NCBI GenBank assembly: GCA_028281285.1
Contig: JANQKF010000009.1
Coordinates: 1-64,000 of the forward strand
Origin: Cyclobacteriaceae bacterium
GTDB taxonomy: Bacteria > Bacteroidota > Bacteroidia > Cytophagales > Cyclobacteriaceae
Direction: 5' to 3'
Length of the DNA stretch: 64,000 nt
Shown: piece after piece, positions 34,890 through 44,400 of the stretch
How the letters are laid out: each line of letters begins with the position of its first letter
Position numbering within the stretch: position 1 is the stretch's first letter
Program-made: the position numbers and the translations under genes
The notes under the pieces: generated by a model
What the model was told of the DNA's origin: nothing
Database searches by the model: none
Seen by the model: only the letters and a program-made list of their open reading frames with translations

Positions 34890-35876
34890 ATGCTTAATTG
34901 GATCGATGTCGTCAAATTCGCTAATAATGGAACTCCGGCTCCTGATCGAAGAGTAGAGAAGACAGAAGACGAATGGCGCGAGTTGCTTACACCAGAACAA
35001 TTTCAAATTGCCAGACTTAAAGGTACAGAGCGGGCAGGTTCCGGTGAATTTTGTGAGCGACATGAACCCGGTTTATACGGCTGTGTATGTTGTGGCACCC
35101 CACTCTTTGATTCAAGAGAAAAATTTGAGTCGGGCAGCGGATGGCCGAGTTTCACTCAACCGGTGAAAGAAAACGCCATCAAATATGAGAAAGATACCAG
35201 TTATGGAATGGTCCGTGTGGAGGTAATGTGTAATACCTGTGATGCACATCAGGGCCATGTATTCCCTGACGGCCCTGCACCCAGTGGCTTGCGTTATTGC
35301 ATTAATTCCGCGTCTATGCAATTATTGGAAGATGGGAATAAAGAATCAGCAGCGATTTTTGGGGGAGGTTGTTTTTGGTGCACAGAGGCTGTTTTCCAAA
35401 GGGTTCAGGGTGTTTCTAAAGTGGAATCTGGATACAGTGGAGGACAAATTAAAAATCCTACATATCGAGAAGTCTGTTCCGGCAGAACAGGACATGCGGA
35501 GGTAATCCGTGTATCTTATGACTCCAACAAGATCTCCTATGCTGATCTCTTAAGAATTTTCTTTGCCACGCATGACCCTACAACCTTGAACAGGCAGGGC
35601 TATGATCAAGGAACACAATACAGATCTCTAGTATTCTATAGCAGTCCAGAAGAAGAAAGGATAATCCAAGAGATCAAAATGGAAATGCAGGAATTCTATG
35701 ACAATCCTATTGTAACTGAAATCGCTCCTTTTGAAGTCTTCTATGTTGCGGAGGTTGATCATCAGAATTACTACAATGAAAACACCTCGCAGCCTTATTG
35801 CCAGGCAATTATTGAACCCAAGCTCAACAAATTCAGAAGCCTGTTCAAGGAAAAAATGTCGGCCGATCAGATTTGA
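34890..35876 (+). CDS. msrBA: Bifunctional methionine sulfoxide reductase MsrB-MsrA
   Basis: The 328-residue fusion has an N-terminal MsrB domain (about 20-148) with the zinc cysteines Cys65/Cys68 and Cys114/Cys117 and catalytic Cys137 in RYCINSAS. The C-terminal MsrA domain (about 154-320) has catalytic Cys161 in [12 protein letters not shown]. MsrB reduces the R and MsrA the S epimer of methionine sulfoxide, so one protein repairs both. The order B-A is opposite to many fused forms (A-B), but it occurs elsewhere in Bacteroidota. There is no signal peptide, so it acts in the cytoplasm. Confidence 0.96.
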   Translation: MLNWIDVVKFANNGTPAPDRRVEKTEDEWRELLTPEQFQIARLKGTERAGSGEFCERHEPGLYGCVCCGTPLFDSREKFESGSGWPSFTQPVKENAIKYEKDTSYGMVRVEVMCNTCDAHQGHVFPDGPAPSGLRYCINSASMQLLEDGNKESAAIFGGGCFWCTEAVFQRVQGVSKVESGYSGGQIKNPTYREVCSGRTGHAEVIRVSYDSNKISYADLLRIFFATHDPTTLNRQGYDQGTQYRSLVFYSSPEEERIIQEIKMEMQEFYDNPIVTEIAPFEVFYVAEVDHQNYYNENTSQPYCQAIIEPKLNKFRSLFKEKMSADQI

Positions 35877-35906
35877 TCTTTGTTGAAATTTGACAAATTT
35901 CATCAT

Positions 35907-36251
35907 GTGAATATTGAGGAACTCCGGGATTTCTGCCTAACACTTCCGTACACGAAAGAAGACGTGAAATGGGAAACCGACCTGTGCTTTACGGTTGGCG
36001 AAAAAATGTACTGTGTTACAGGTTTGGAGTCATCAAAGTTTCGACTTTCGTTGAAAGTCAAGAACGAACAATTTGAGGAGTTAACACAGCGGGAAGGCAT
36101 TAGTCCCGCCCCTTATTTGGCGCGTTACAAATGGGTACTAATAGAAGGAGAAGAAACTTTGCCCAAAGAAGAATGGCATTTTTTCATTCGGCAATCTTAT
36201 GAGTTGGTAAAATCTAAACTATCGAAAAAATTACTCAGTCAACTTTCTTGA
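35907..36251 (+). CDS. MmcQ/YjbR family protein
   Basis: This small protein (114 residues from the GTG at 35907; a TTG at 35880 would add nine residues) matches YjbR/MmcQ, a cyclic-AMP-receptor-unrelated DNA-binding-like fold. It has NIEELRDFCLTLPYTKEDVKWE at the N-terminus, the central KMYCVTGLESSKFRLSLKVK and a C-terminal WHFFIRQSYELVKSKL. The start at 35907 matches the typical family N-terminus, but no ribosome binding site decides. It lies 30 bp after msrBA and may be co-transcribed. Function is unknown. Confidence 0.85.
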   Translation: MNIEELRDFCLTLPYTKEDVKWETDLCFTVGEKMYCVTGLESSKFRLSLKVKNEQFEELTQREGISPAPYLARYKWVLIEGEETLPKEEWHFFIRQSYELVKSKLSKKLLSQLS

Positions 36252-36378
36252 TTTCAGTGAGTTACGGACAAAACGTGTAGTCTGGAAAAATGGAAGTATT
36301 CTTGGCCGGAAATTGCTGGATTCCAGAAAATAACCCCTCCTGAAATACTTCGTAAATTAGCATAGCCCAAGATGGTAT

Positions 36379-37311
36379 ATGCTCGTTAAGCAATTCCCAG
36401 ATATCAATTGGCTCAAAGCCAAAATCAAAGAAAATTTTAGAGATAAAATGGCACTCAACGGGGTTCAACTTAAGCACCCTGGTTGGCCAAGCATAATTCT
36501 GAATGCTTGCACGGTCGAAACAGAACGAAAAGATATCAAAGGACCATTTTCACTCTTCCTTAACAGAAAGGGAATAAGTGAAGTGACTGTCAACGGCAAG
36601 ATATGCTTATTAAACGAACACTGCTTTACACTCTCCAATTTTGGGGAACGCTATGACCTTCTTGTGAACAATCAGTCGGTTACTGAAACATTGAATATCC
36701 ATTTTGGAGAGCACTTCTATTTTCAATCGTTAACTGCATTAAGTAAGTCTGATGAAGACTTGTTGGACGACTGGGGCTCAATCTCTAGCACATATAACCT
36801 TATCCCAAAAACTCAATATCGTGATGTTCAATTCAACTACCTCGTGGACAGGGTCTTTGAAGCCTTCGAGAATCAGGCCGACACATTGCAAAAAGAAGAA
36901 TTTTTGTTTGACCTACTTAAACATGTGCTGATTGAAAACTCCAAAGAGTTAAAACGAGTCGATAACGTTCATACCAAAAAAGCCTCTACCAAAACCGAAC
37001 TCCTGTCAAGACTTTATGTGGCTCGTGACTATATTCACTTCAATTTCAACAAGCCAATTTCATTAGACGAATTGGCCCGGGTAAGTTGTTTGTCAAAATT
37101 TCATTTTCTGAGACAATTCAAGGAGGTCTTTACTGTATCACCTTATCAATACATTAAGCGTCTTCGGTTTGAGAAAGGTTTGGAATTGATCAGAAAGACA
37201 AACGAATCGCTTGAACAAATTGCGGATAAAATTGGAATTGAAAATGGCAGCTCACTCAGTCGACTGGTGTTTCAATATACCCGTCACTACCCTTCCTATT
37301 TCAGGAATTAA
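36379..37311 (+). CDS. AraC family transcriptional regulator
   Basis: The 310-residue regulator has a cupin-like N-terminal half and a C-terminal double helix-turn-helix (about 208-308). The latter includes ISLDELARVSCLSKFHFLRQFKEVFTVSPYQYIKRLRFEKG and EQIADKIGIENGSSLSRLVFQYTRHYPSYFR. It is the usual layout for a ligand-controlled activator. The membrane protein gene downstream, 65 bp away with its own -7 box, is the likeliest target (inference). A second AraC regulator of the same type occurs at 52688-53641; the two share the layout but are clearly different in sequence. Confidence 0.93.
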   Translation: MLVKQFPDINWLKAKIKENFRDKMALNGVQLKHPGWPSIILNACTVETERKDIKGPFSLFLNRKGISEVTVNGKICLLNEHCFTLSNFGERYDLLVNNQSVTETLNIHFGEHFYFQSLTALSKSDEDLLDDWGSISSTYNLIPKTQYRDVQFNYLVDRVFEAFENQADTLQKEEFLFDLLKHVLIENSKELKRVDNVHTKKASTKTELLSRLYVARDYIHFNFNKPISLDELARVSCLSKFHFLRQFKEVFTVSPYQYIKRLRFEKGLELIRKTNESLEQIADKIGIENGSSLSRLVFQYTRHYPSYFRN

Positions 37312-37349
37312 TAGCAATTTTGGTTATGACCCCTTTTCAATTACTCAAT

Positions 37350-37357
37350 TAGCTTTG
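37350..37357 (+). promoter_or_regulatory. -7 box upstream of the membrane protein gene
   Basis: TAGCTTTG matches TAnnTTTG exactly and lies 19 bp before the start codon at 37377. No -33 element stands at the usual distance, as expected for a promoter that needs an activator such as the adjacent AraC protein. Confidence 0.55.
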
Positions 37358-37376
37358 GCGTAAATCATTATAAGTC

Positions 37377-38087
37377 ATGGGTTTAATCACGCTATTGTAT
37401 CTCCTTTTATCGGCTATTTGCCTCACTCTGATTTTGCTTGGCCTGCATTATGGAATCAACCAAAGCAATCTAGACGAGAACAGAAAGAAGCCACTATTTC
37501 GAAAGGTAGTTGTGATTTTAGGAACCTGGCTCGTTGCAGTCTCCATATTGGCAATTCAGGGATTTTTCAAGGATTTCTCATCCTTCCCTCCAAAGATCAC
37601 ATTGACCTTAATACCTCCGATGATCTTCTGGTTGATACTCACGATTCGGTCCAAAACATTGAAAATGATTCTGGATAGGGTCCCTGTTCATTGGATCATT
37701 TATCTCCAATCGTTTCGTGTTGCAGTAGAACTGATTTTATGGCGTCAATTTGTCGAAGGTCTCACTCCAATTCAAATGACCTTTGAGGGTAGAAATTTTG
37801 ACGTTTTGGCCGGTCTGACTGCCATTGTCGTGGGATATATTTATTCAAAAAAGGGGTATAAAATCAGAAAGCTAGCCATCGCCTGGAACTTCTTTGGTTT
37901 AGCCCTGCTTATTAACATTCTGATGATAGCCATCCTCTCCTTCCCCACAAAAATCAGGTATTTCATGAATGAACCTGCCAATACATTGGTAGCCGAATTC
38001 CCTGTAGTACTACTACCCGCGTTTCTGGTTATGATTGCCTACACCATGCACTTTTTCTCCCTGAAACAACTTCTTTCAAAGTCGTAA
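37377..38087 (+). CDS. Polytopic membrane protein of unknown function
   Basis: The 236-residue protein has about seven hydrophobic segments (roughly 3-24, 45-62, 75-92, 100-118, 140-156, 168-190 and 208-228), with short loops and no recognisable catalytic motif. It follows the AraC gene. The stop codon abuts that of the convergent lipoprotein gene with no gap. I do not recognise a named family. Confidence 0.72.
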   Translation: MGLITLLYLLLSAICLTLILLGLHYGINQSNLDENRKKPLFRKVVVILGTWLVAVSILAIQGFFKDFSSFPPKITLTLIPPMIFWLILTIRSKTLKMILDRVPVHWIIYLQSFRVAVELILWRQFVEGLTPIQMTFEGRNFDVLAGLTAIVVGYIYSKKGYKIRKLAIAWNFFGLALLINILMIAILSFPTKIRYFMNEPANTLVAEFPVVLLPAFLVMIAYTMHFFSLKQLLSKS

Positions 38088-38471
38088 TCAGTGCGTGTCA
38101 TGTTCGAAGGGATCAGCTTCTATAGACAACAAATTGAGGTAAAAGAACTCCTCCCCACCTGTTTGCGTGGGAGGATCGAAACGGTCATTATCGTCTATGA
38201 ACTCTCCTGAAAAAGATACTCTGCCTTCTTGGGGTAAATTGGTGGGCAATAGTGACTCACAGATAACACCGGTAAGCTGAGAATCTATGGTTCCCGGCAC
38301 GTAATAAGAAATCGTATACGCCCGAAGCTCTTCATTGAACTGAAAATAGCCAGATCCTGCTTCAATCGTATGTATCACATCACTCCCGAGAATACAGGAA
38401 TTCGGAATAACTCCTTCCCCACAACCTTGGAGAATTGTAATTGAAACGAGTAAAAGAAGCATCCTTTTCAT
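38088..38471 (-). CDS. Small lipoprotein of unknown function
   Basis: From the ATG at 38471 the product has 127 residues and begins MKRMLLLLVSITILQGC, a lipoprotein signal with the lipid-modified cysteine at 17. The frame is open upstream to 38555, but the promoter (-7 box 38489-38496) lies inside that extension and the lipobox fits only the shorter form. The mature part is short and acidic with three further cysteines and no recognised domain. Its C-terminus has several aspartates and histidines (EADPFEHDTH). Confidence 0.68.
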   Translation of the reverse strand: MKRMLLLLVSITILQGCGEGVIPNSCILGSDVIHTIEAGSGYFQFNEELRAYTISYYVPGTIDSQLTGVICESLLPTNLPQEGRVSFSGEFIDDNDRFDPPTQTGGEEFFYLNLLSIEADPFEHDTH

Positions 38472-38488
38472 AGCCAGTTTCAGTAGTT

Positions 38489-38516
38489 CAAATATATTGA
38501 CACCCCTCAGGTTCAA
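38489..38516 (-). promoter_or_regulatory. Promoter of the small lipoprotein gene
   Basis: Minus strand TATATTTG (38489-38496) is an exact TAnnTTTG. A TTG at 38514-38516 gives 17-bp spacing. The start of transcription would fall near 38485. Confidence 0.55.
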
Positions 38517-38567
38517 TGGGTTGGAATTCCTAAAAAGCTTATATTCAACGGACAACCCTAAACTGAC

Positions 38568-39008
38568 ATGAAGTATACCATCGAAATTGAAATCAATAAA
38601 CCCATAGATCGGGTCATCGAGCTTTTTGATAACCCGGACAATCTCAAAGAATGGATGATGGGTCTACAATCATTCGAGCATTTGAGTGGAGAGATGGGAC
38701 AGCCTGGAGCAAAGTCCAAACTCGTTTTTGATCACAAAGGCAGACGAACAGAAATGATCGAAACCATTGTTGCGAGAAACCTACCAGATGAATTTTCCGG
38801 GACTTATGAGGCAAATGGGGTGCTGAACACTCAGAAGAACCATTTCACCAAGGTGGACGAAAACACCACCAGATGGACCAGTTATACAGAATTTAAGTTC
38901 AGCAATTTTATGATGAAACTCATGGGTGCTCTTATGCCTGGAATGTTCAAAAAGCAATCGATGAAATTTGCTCAGAGTTTTAAGGCTTTTTGTGAGAAAG
39001 CCTATTAA
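38568..39008 (+). CDS. SRPBCC family protein
   Basis: The 146-residue protein fits the START-like SRPBCC fold: it opens with KYTIEIEINKPIDRVIELFDNPDNLKEWM, the usual first strand and helices, and ends with a long amphipathic helix (MFKKQSMKFAQSFKAFCEKA). Members bind hydrophobic ligands, but none can be inferred here. It converges on pbpC with a 4-bp overlap of stop codons. Confidence 0.85.
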   Translation: MKYTIEIEINKPIDRVIELFDNPDNLKEWMMGLQSFEHLSGEMGQPGAKSKLVFDHKGRRTEMIETIVARNLPDEFSGTYEANGVLNTQKNHFTKVDENTTRWTSYTEFKFSNFMMKLMGALMPGMFKKQSMKFAQSFKAFCEKAY

Positions 39009-41401
39009 TCTCCTTGTTTAGCAAGAATATTGAATACTCTTTGAACAGCATTACCACGATCATCGGTTATCGTTAAAATATGCTTACCTGGTTGTGGGCG
39101 AAAACTCAATTCATGTACATGCATTGTTGAGCCAATATAGTTATCATCAATATGCCAATACAATTGACTATTCGGATCCCGATGAGCCACCTCAAATACC
39201 ATCTCCCCCATAGATCCGTCAATGTCGACCGGTAAGTAAAGTTCAGCCCCTGAATCAGGATATACTACTTCCATCATTTTGGCCTGAACATCCATCTGAT
39301 AGCAGTCATTTCTATAGGGTGGCAATTCCTGGTAGGTAGGATTCTTAAGTTTGTAATAAACTGCTTGTTTAGGCGGTAAAACAAACCAGTTTTTATGTAC
39401 CATCGCATTGACTGTTTCACAATCTCCTGTTACGCGAAAATTCTCTGTTATGTCCAAATGAACCCTTTGATGGAAAGGAGAGACCTGTGTTCTTAATCCG
39501 ATGGCGGGGATTAGGACTGTATCCACCTTATCCGAAAATTGCGAAGCCAAATATCCACTTTCTTGGTCCACGACTGCATAGGTCAATTCTTGCATAGGAG
39601 GAACAAACCATCCTGCATCAGGAAGCAAATCAAATACATCAAAAAGGATTGGTGCCGCAGCATTGATGCCTGTAAGGCCCGGTCTGCCTTCTCCATCCGC
39701 ATTTCCTGCCCAAACCGCCACCACATGATTTGGAGTAACCCCAATAGCCCAGGCATCACGGTGCCCAAAACTTGTTCCAGTCTTCCATGCTATCTTCTTC
39801 GAGCTATTAAACAATTTCCATGAGGCGTCTTCAGCCGGTCGATATACTTCGAGCATCGCTTCAAAAGCAAACCAAATGGATGCTGCACTCAATACTCCAT
39901 CTGACTTGTAATTCGAAACTTCCTCCTTTAGGCTTGAAGCTTGTGACTTGACACTTGACACTTGATAATCACTAAACTCAAAATCATCTTCCGAATACCT
40001 TTTCCGATAAGGTCTGGAATGATAGTTATTCAGTGTCCGCGCCATTCCCGCATACATGTTGGCCATATCCCAAAGTGTCCCCTCCGAACCACCAAGAACA
40101 AGCGTGAGTCCGTAATGTCCTGGGGGCTTATTCAATGTAGACATTCCCATTTTCCTCAACTTAGAATGAAATTTGGGATAGCCATATTGTTGAAGCATGT
40201 GAACAGCTGGCATATTTAAAGATCGTGCCACAGCCATCTTTGCTCCGATAGCTCCGTCATACGTACGAGAGAAGTTCTTCGGAGCAAATTGTCCGAAAGA
40301 CATTGGCACATCGGGCACCAGTGAATTGGGCAAAATTAAGCCTTCATCAAGCATCGCGGCATACAAAATGGGCTTCAACAAACTCCCCGTACTCCTCGGG
40401 GAGCCAATCACATCTACTCGACTGCCATGCTCATCCGAGTGATCATCCAGATTACCTACATAGCTTTCAACGGTACCTGTTTTTACATTTAGAATGAGTG
40501 CAGCAGCATTATTTACACCATTAGCCTTTAGGAGTTGACCATGGCTATTTACTATTCTGTCCACTCTTTCTTGAAGGCTGCGGTTAATGGTTGTATTTAC
40601 AATCTTCCCTTTGAATCCTTCCCCGGAGCTTCTGTTCATCAAGTGTTGTGTCAGCTGTGGTAAATCTTGTGGCTCAAGGGGTAATGGCTCCGACTTTGCC
40701 AGTTCAAGCGTGATCGAATCGAATTCACCTTGATCAAAAAGTCGATCAAGCAAGCGATCTCGTTTCGCCTTGAGAAGGCCCTCATTTTTACCAGGAAATA
40801 AAAGCGCGGGTTGATTTGGGAGCACCGCAAGCAAAGCCGCCTCAGCCCAGGAGAGCTCATCCGATGTTCGTTGAAAATATCGCCATGAGGCTGCCGAAAG
40901 TCCTACCGTATTGCTTCCAAATGGGGCATGAGAAGCATATAGATTCAAAATCTCTTTTTTAGAATACCTTAATTCAAGTCGTGTGGCTTGCACCATCTCA
41001 ATGATTTTTTGCCAGGCATTTCTTGATTTTCCTTTTCTGGAAAGCCGAATCACCTGCATTGAAATAGTGCTGCCCCCACTTACCACACGACCTTCTTTTA
41101 AATTTTGAACTACTGCCCTTCCAATTGCCAATGGATTTACTCCGGGGTGTCTGTAATAATACTGGTCCTCAAAGGTGAGTAAGGCGCGTTCATACTTTCC
41201 TGGTAAATATACTGTCTCAGGAAACCGCCATTGACCGTCATCTGCAATACGTGCCGATAAGAGTTTTCCATCTCGATCATTGAGAACCGTAGAATAGGGG
41301 TCATCAAAAAGCATGGTTGGGAGACAGAAATAGTAGTGCACACTCAGCACCACGACCACAATGGAGAGTTGAATACGATATTTTGTCAAAAACCTTTTCA
41401 C
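39005..41401 (-). CDS. pbpC: Penicillin-binding protein 1C
   Basis: The 798-residue class A PBP has an N-terminal TM (about 8-30), a glycosyltransferase domain with EDQYYYRHPGVNPLAIGRA and GGSTISMQVIRL, and a transpeptidase domain with the catalytic SxxK Ser (SLLKPI), SxN (SLN) and KTGTS motifs. A PBP1C-specific C-terminal domain completes it. It polymerises and crosslinks peptidoglycan in the periplasm. The start GTG overlaps the stop of the alpha-2-macroglobulin gene, the classical yfhM-pbpC pairing. A loop at residues ~479-499, between SLN and KTGTS, is encoded by nine 7-bp tandem units (39904-39966) and looks inserted. Confidence 0.95.
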   Translation of the reverse strand: MKRFLTKYRIQLSIVVVVLSVHYYFCLPTMLFDDPYSTVLNDRDGKLLSARIADDGQWRFPETVYLPGKYERALLTFEDQYYYRHPGVNPLAIGRAVVQNLKEGRVVSGGSTISMQVIRLSRKGKSRNAWQKIIEMVQATRLELRYSKKEILNLYASHAPFGSNTVGLSAASWRYFQRTSDELSWAEAALLAVLPNQPALLFPGKNEGLLKAKRDRLLDRLFDQGEFDSITLELAKSEPLPLEPQDLPQLTQHLMNRSSGEGFKGKIVNTTINRSLQERVDRIVNSHGQLLKANGVNNAAALILNVKTGTVESYVGNLDDHSDEHGSRVDVIGSPRSTGSLLKPILYAAMLDEGLILPNSLVPDVPMSFGQFAPKNFSRTYDGAIGAKMAVARSLNMPAVHMLQQYGYPKFHSKLRKMGMSTLNKPPGHYGLTLVLGGSEGTLWDMANMYAGMARTLNNYHSRPYRKRYSEDDFEFSDYQVSSVKSQASSLKEEVSNYKSDGVLSAASIWFAFEAMLEVYRPAEDASWKLFNSSKKIAWKTGTSFGHRDAWAIGVTPNHVVAVWAGNADGEGRPGLTGINAAAPILFDVFDLLPDAGWFVPPMQELTYAVVDQESGYLASQFSDKVDTVLIPAIGLRTQVSPFHQRVHLDITENFRVTGDCETVNAMVHKNWFVLPPKQAVYYKLKNPTYQELPPYRNDCYQMDVQAKMMEVVYPDSGAELYLPVDIDGSMGEMVFEVAHRDPNSQLYWHIDDNYIGSTMHVHELSFRPQPGKHILTITDDRGNAVQRVFNILAKQGD
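39904..39966. repeat. Degenerate 7-bp tandem repeat inside pbpC
   Basis: Nine in-phase heptads run over 63 bp. The clearest are ACTTGAC, ACTTGAC and ACTTGAT (39946-39966), preceded by GCTTGAA and GCTTGTG (39932-39945), then three diverged units and ACTTGTA (39904-39910). Nine heptads are 21 codons, so the pbpC frame is kept. Confidence 0.75.
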
Positions 41402-44400
41402 TATTGAGCCCTCTTAATCGTCACCCATTGTCCCGGAATTCGAGCATTGATGGTATTGTCATACATAGCCTCCACATTAACTGCGGGTAGATAATACCTT
41501 CCTGAATAGGAAGCATTCAGTGCTACCCGAAATGTTTTTCTTTCGTTAGGTCGAATATCAAAATAGGTGTAGACACGATCATCACGTATGTCCTGGTAAG
41601 TGAACCCACCAGGTTTTCCTCGCCCGGGAATTTCATTGAGACGTTCATTCAAAATCTCCCAACCAGATGGAAAAATTTGGGTCAGAGCCAAATCTCTGTA
41701 AATACCTCTCGTACCCGGATTGAATACATTGACTTCTGCATAAAAAGTTACTCCCTGATCCAAACTCGCTGGATTAAGAGTGTTTCCATTTCTATCCGTG
41801 TAATTCACATCGACCCTTAATCCGTTTGAAGAAGCCGTTTCATTGCCCGCAAGAGGCTTTCCGGTGTTGATCAAGCGGACAAAGAGCACTCCTTCTCCGC
41901 GATTGGTTACTTCCACTTTCCCTGGATTAACGCCTCTTACGGGTACATCGATTAATTTAACAGGTGTTGCCGTTTCCAATGATTCAGATCCAAGACTGTT
42001 GAGCTTATAGTCAGCTACCAACCCCTTTGAGGTCTGATCTAATCCTGAAAACTTGATCACTGATAACAAAGCATAAGCTGTGGTCTGTGTGCTCATCCAT
42101 TGATCAGCACTGAGTCGTTCGGCAATAGACCGCAATAACTCGAGTCCTTCGGTTTGCATATTAAGCAATCCCAGAGTTTCAAGGATCATCGCATCATCTC
42201 GTGTGACGGACCCATAGTAATAATAATTAGACTCACGAGTAGCTTTTGTTGGCTCTTGTTCTATCAACGACTTGGCGACATTTGAACGGCCAATCAAGGC
42301 GTAGGCTGCTGCTAGTCTCCATTTTGCCCTGGATGACAACCTGTTATCCTCGCGCAAGCGATTCATAGCGCCCACTTCGGGACTACCTGAGAGCGCCAAA
42401 GTATACAGTCGGTAGGCCTGGACTAAATCATCATTATACCTTTGACCACCGCGTGCCCATCGCTTAGCCTTCTGACTCTGATATTGCTTCCACTTTCTCA
42501 TCAAGCCAGAAGGGATACTATATCCCTGGTTCTTTGCTTCTACTAAAAAATGACCCGCATAATTGGTGCCCCAATCATTTTCGTCACTCCCTCCCGGCCA
42601 ATACGCCAATCCTCCATCTACAGTCTGAAAGGTACTTATCCGATCGATCGCAGTGCGAATATTGACTTCAATAATTTCCTTTCTGTTCTGCGATACGTCC
42701 ATAATTTCAGCCAGGAAAAGCTGCGGAAATGCGGACGATGTCGTTTGTTCGATACAGCCATGTGGATATCGTATCAGGTAGTTTAATCGCTTGCCCAGAT
42801 TGATCGGTGGAATTACAGATAGTTCTAATTCCACGGTATTGGTTCCTACCATGCCTACCGGTGTATAACTTTGGTCCCAAGACTGTCCAGGCTGTATTGC
42901 AGTAGAAATCACATCCGTCTGCTCAGGGTTAGGATTTCTCACATCGATTTCCACATCGTAAGCTGCTCTTTCATTCCCCGATTCGGCAATGATTGTCACT
43001 TTGCCTACTCCCAAGATTGGAGCAATGTCCAACTCAAAGTCGATAATCTGATCGCCAAGCGAATTGAATGTCAGGTTCTCTGAATTAGACCTAACGACTT
43101 TCAATAAATCATCTCCTTCCACCGAAACTTTGACATCTTTAACCTTTGAGTCGAGTACAAACACGTTAACCGGTAACTTTACCCTTTCTCCCGGACCAAT
43201 CACTCTAGGAAGCGTTCCCAAAACCATCAATGGCTTTCTAACCGGTGTCGTAACCTCAGCATTTCCGTAACTTCCTTCATGGCCGGCAATTACCATTGTC
43301 CGAACAGATCCTATGTAATTTGGCATGTGATAGGAATGTGCAGCCGTTTGCCCGCCTTTCAACTCAAAAGGCCCCAGGAATTTCACCACTGGCTTAAATC
43401 GATTGGCCTTTGCTTTCTCAGGCTTGGAACCTGTACCATCACCACCCAATGCCAAGAAGCGCTGAATTTCTCCATTTAGGGCTCCGGTGACATCATCATA
43501 AAGATCCCAGGTTTTAACACCCAAGGCCTCACGAGCATAAAATGTGTTCCAGGGGTTCGGAGTTTGAAATCGTGTGATATCCAATAGCCCCTCATCAACC
43601 ACCGCGAGTGTATAGATCATCGGCTTCCCATTCGCCTCTTTTACCTGTACTTGAACTTCCGATTCCGGTTCAAGGACATCGGCCATTATGATTTCAGGAG
43701 ATAGTCGAGTATCTGGATTCTCCACCGAAATGGGTACAACCCCATAAAGGCGAATGGGAAGGTCATTTTTTGTCTGAGCATGGGGCTGTACCAATGTAGT
43801 GTTCACATAGGCATTAGGAACCATCTCATCTGTCACTTCAATCTCGAATTCAGTTTGTCCTTCATTGGTGTCTAGCCAATGCGTTGAAATGACTTTACTC
43901 CCATTTTCAATACTGACTAAAGCCCGGGCTCCCTTACTGGAAGGTATATTCAATTTCATTGTCTGACCTACGGAGTAGTTTTCCTTATCTGTAGAAAAGG
44001 AAAGAAGTGAAGCTCCACCAGGTCTGTTTTTGTCATTGACCCAGCCAGGCCAGTCAAAATAGGCGATCGTTCCAGCCGAATGGCCAGATTGAGTATCCAT
44101 GACTCGAACATAATAGCGGCCCCAACTACGATCGTCAATCTTCACTTCTACACTGCCTCTACCTTCTCTAGTGGAAATCGTTTTAGTCATGATCGGGCGA
44201 TTGTAAGTTCGACCGATATAGGATCCTAGATTTTCTCGGTTCCGATCCCACCACCAACGCCAGGCCAGTTTGTAAACTTCAACCCTCAAGTTCTGTCGAT
44301 CAACTGGATTGCCATCTACATCCACTGTTACTACTTCGACTTTATGATCCTTGCCGGTCACCAGTTGCCCCCTTCGATCCCCTTCCGGCATTCTGATTCC

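Noticed and set aside
38472-38555. Longer start for the small lipoprotein
   Set aside because: The extension would bury the lipoprotein signal and contains a promoter.
39539-40497. Several open frames on the plus strand opposite pbpC
   Set aside because: They are shadows of the pbpC frame with no coding signature and no promoter.
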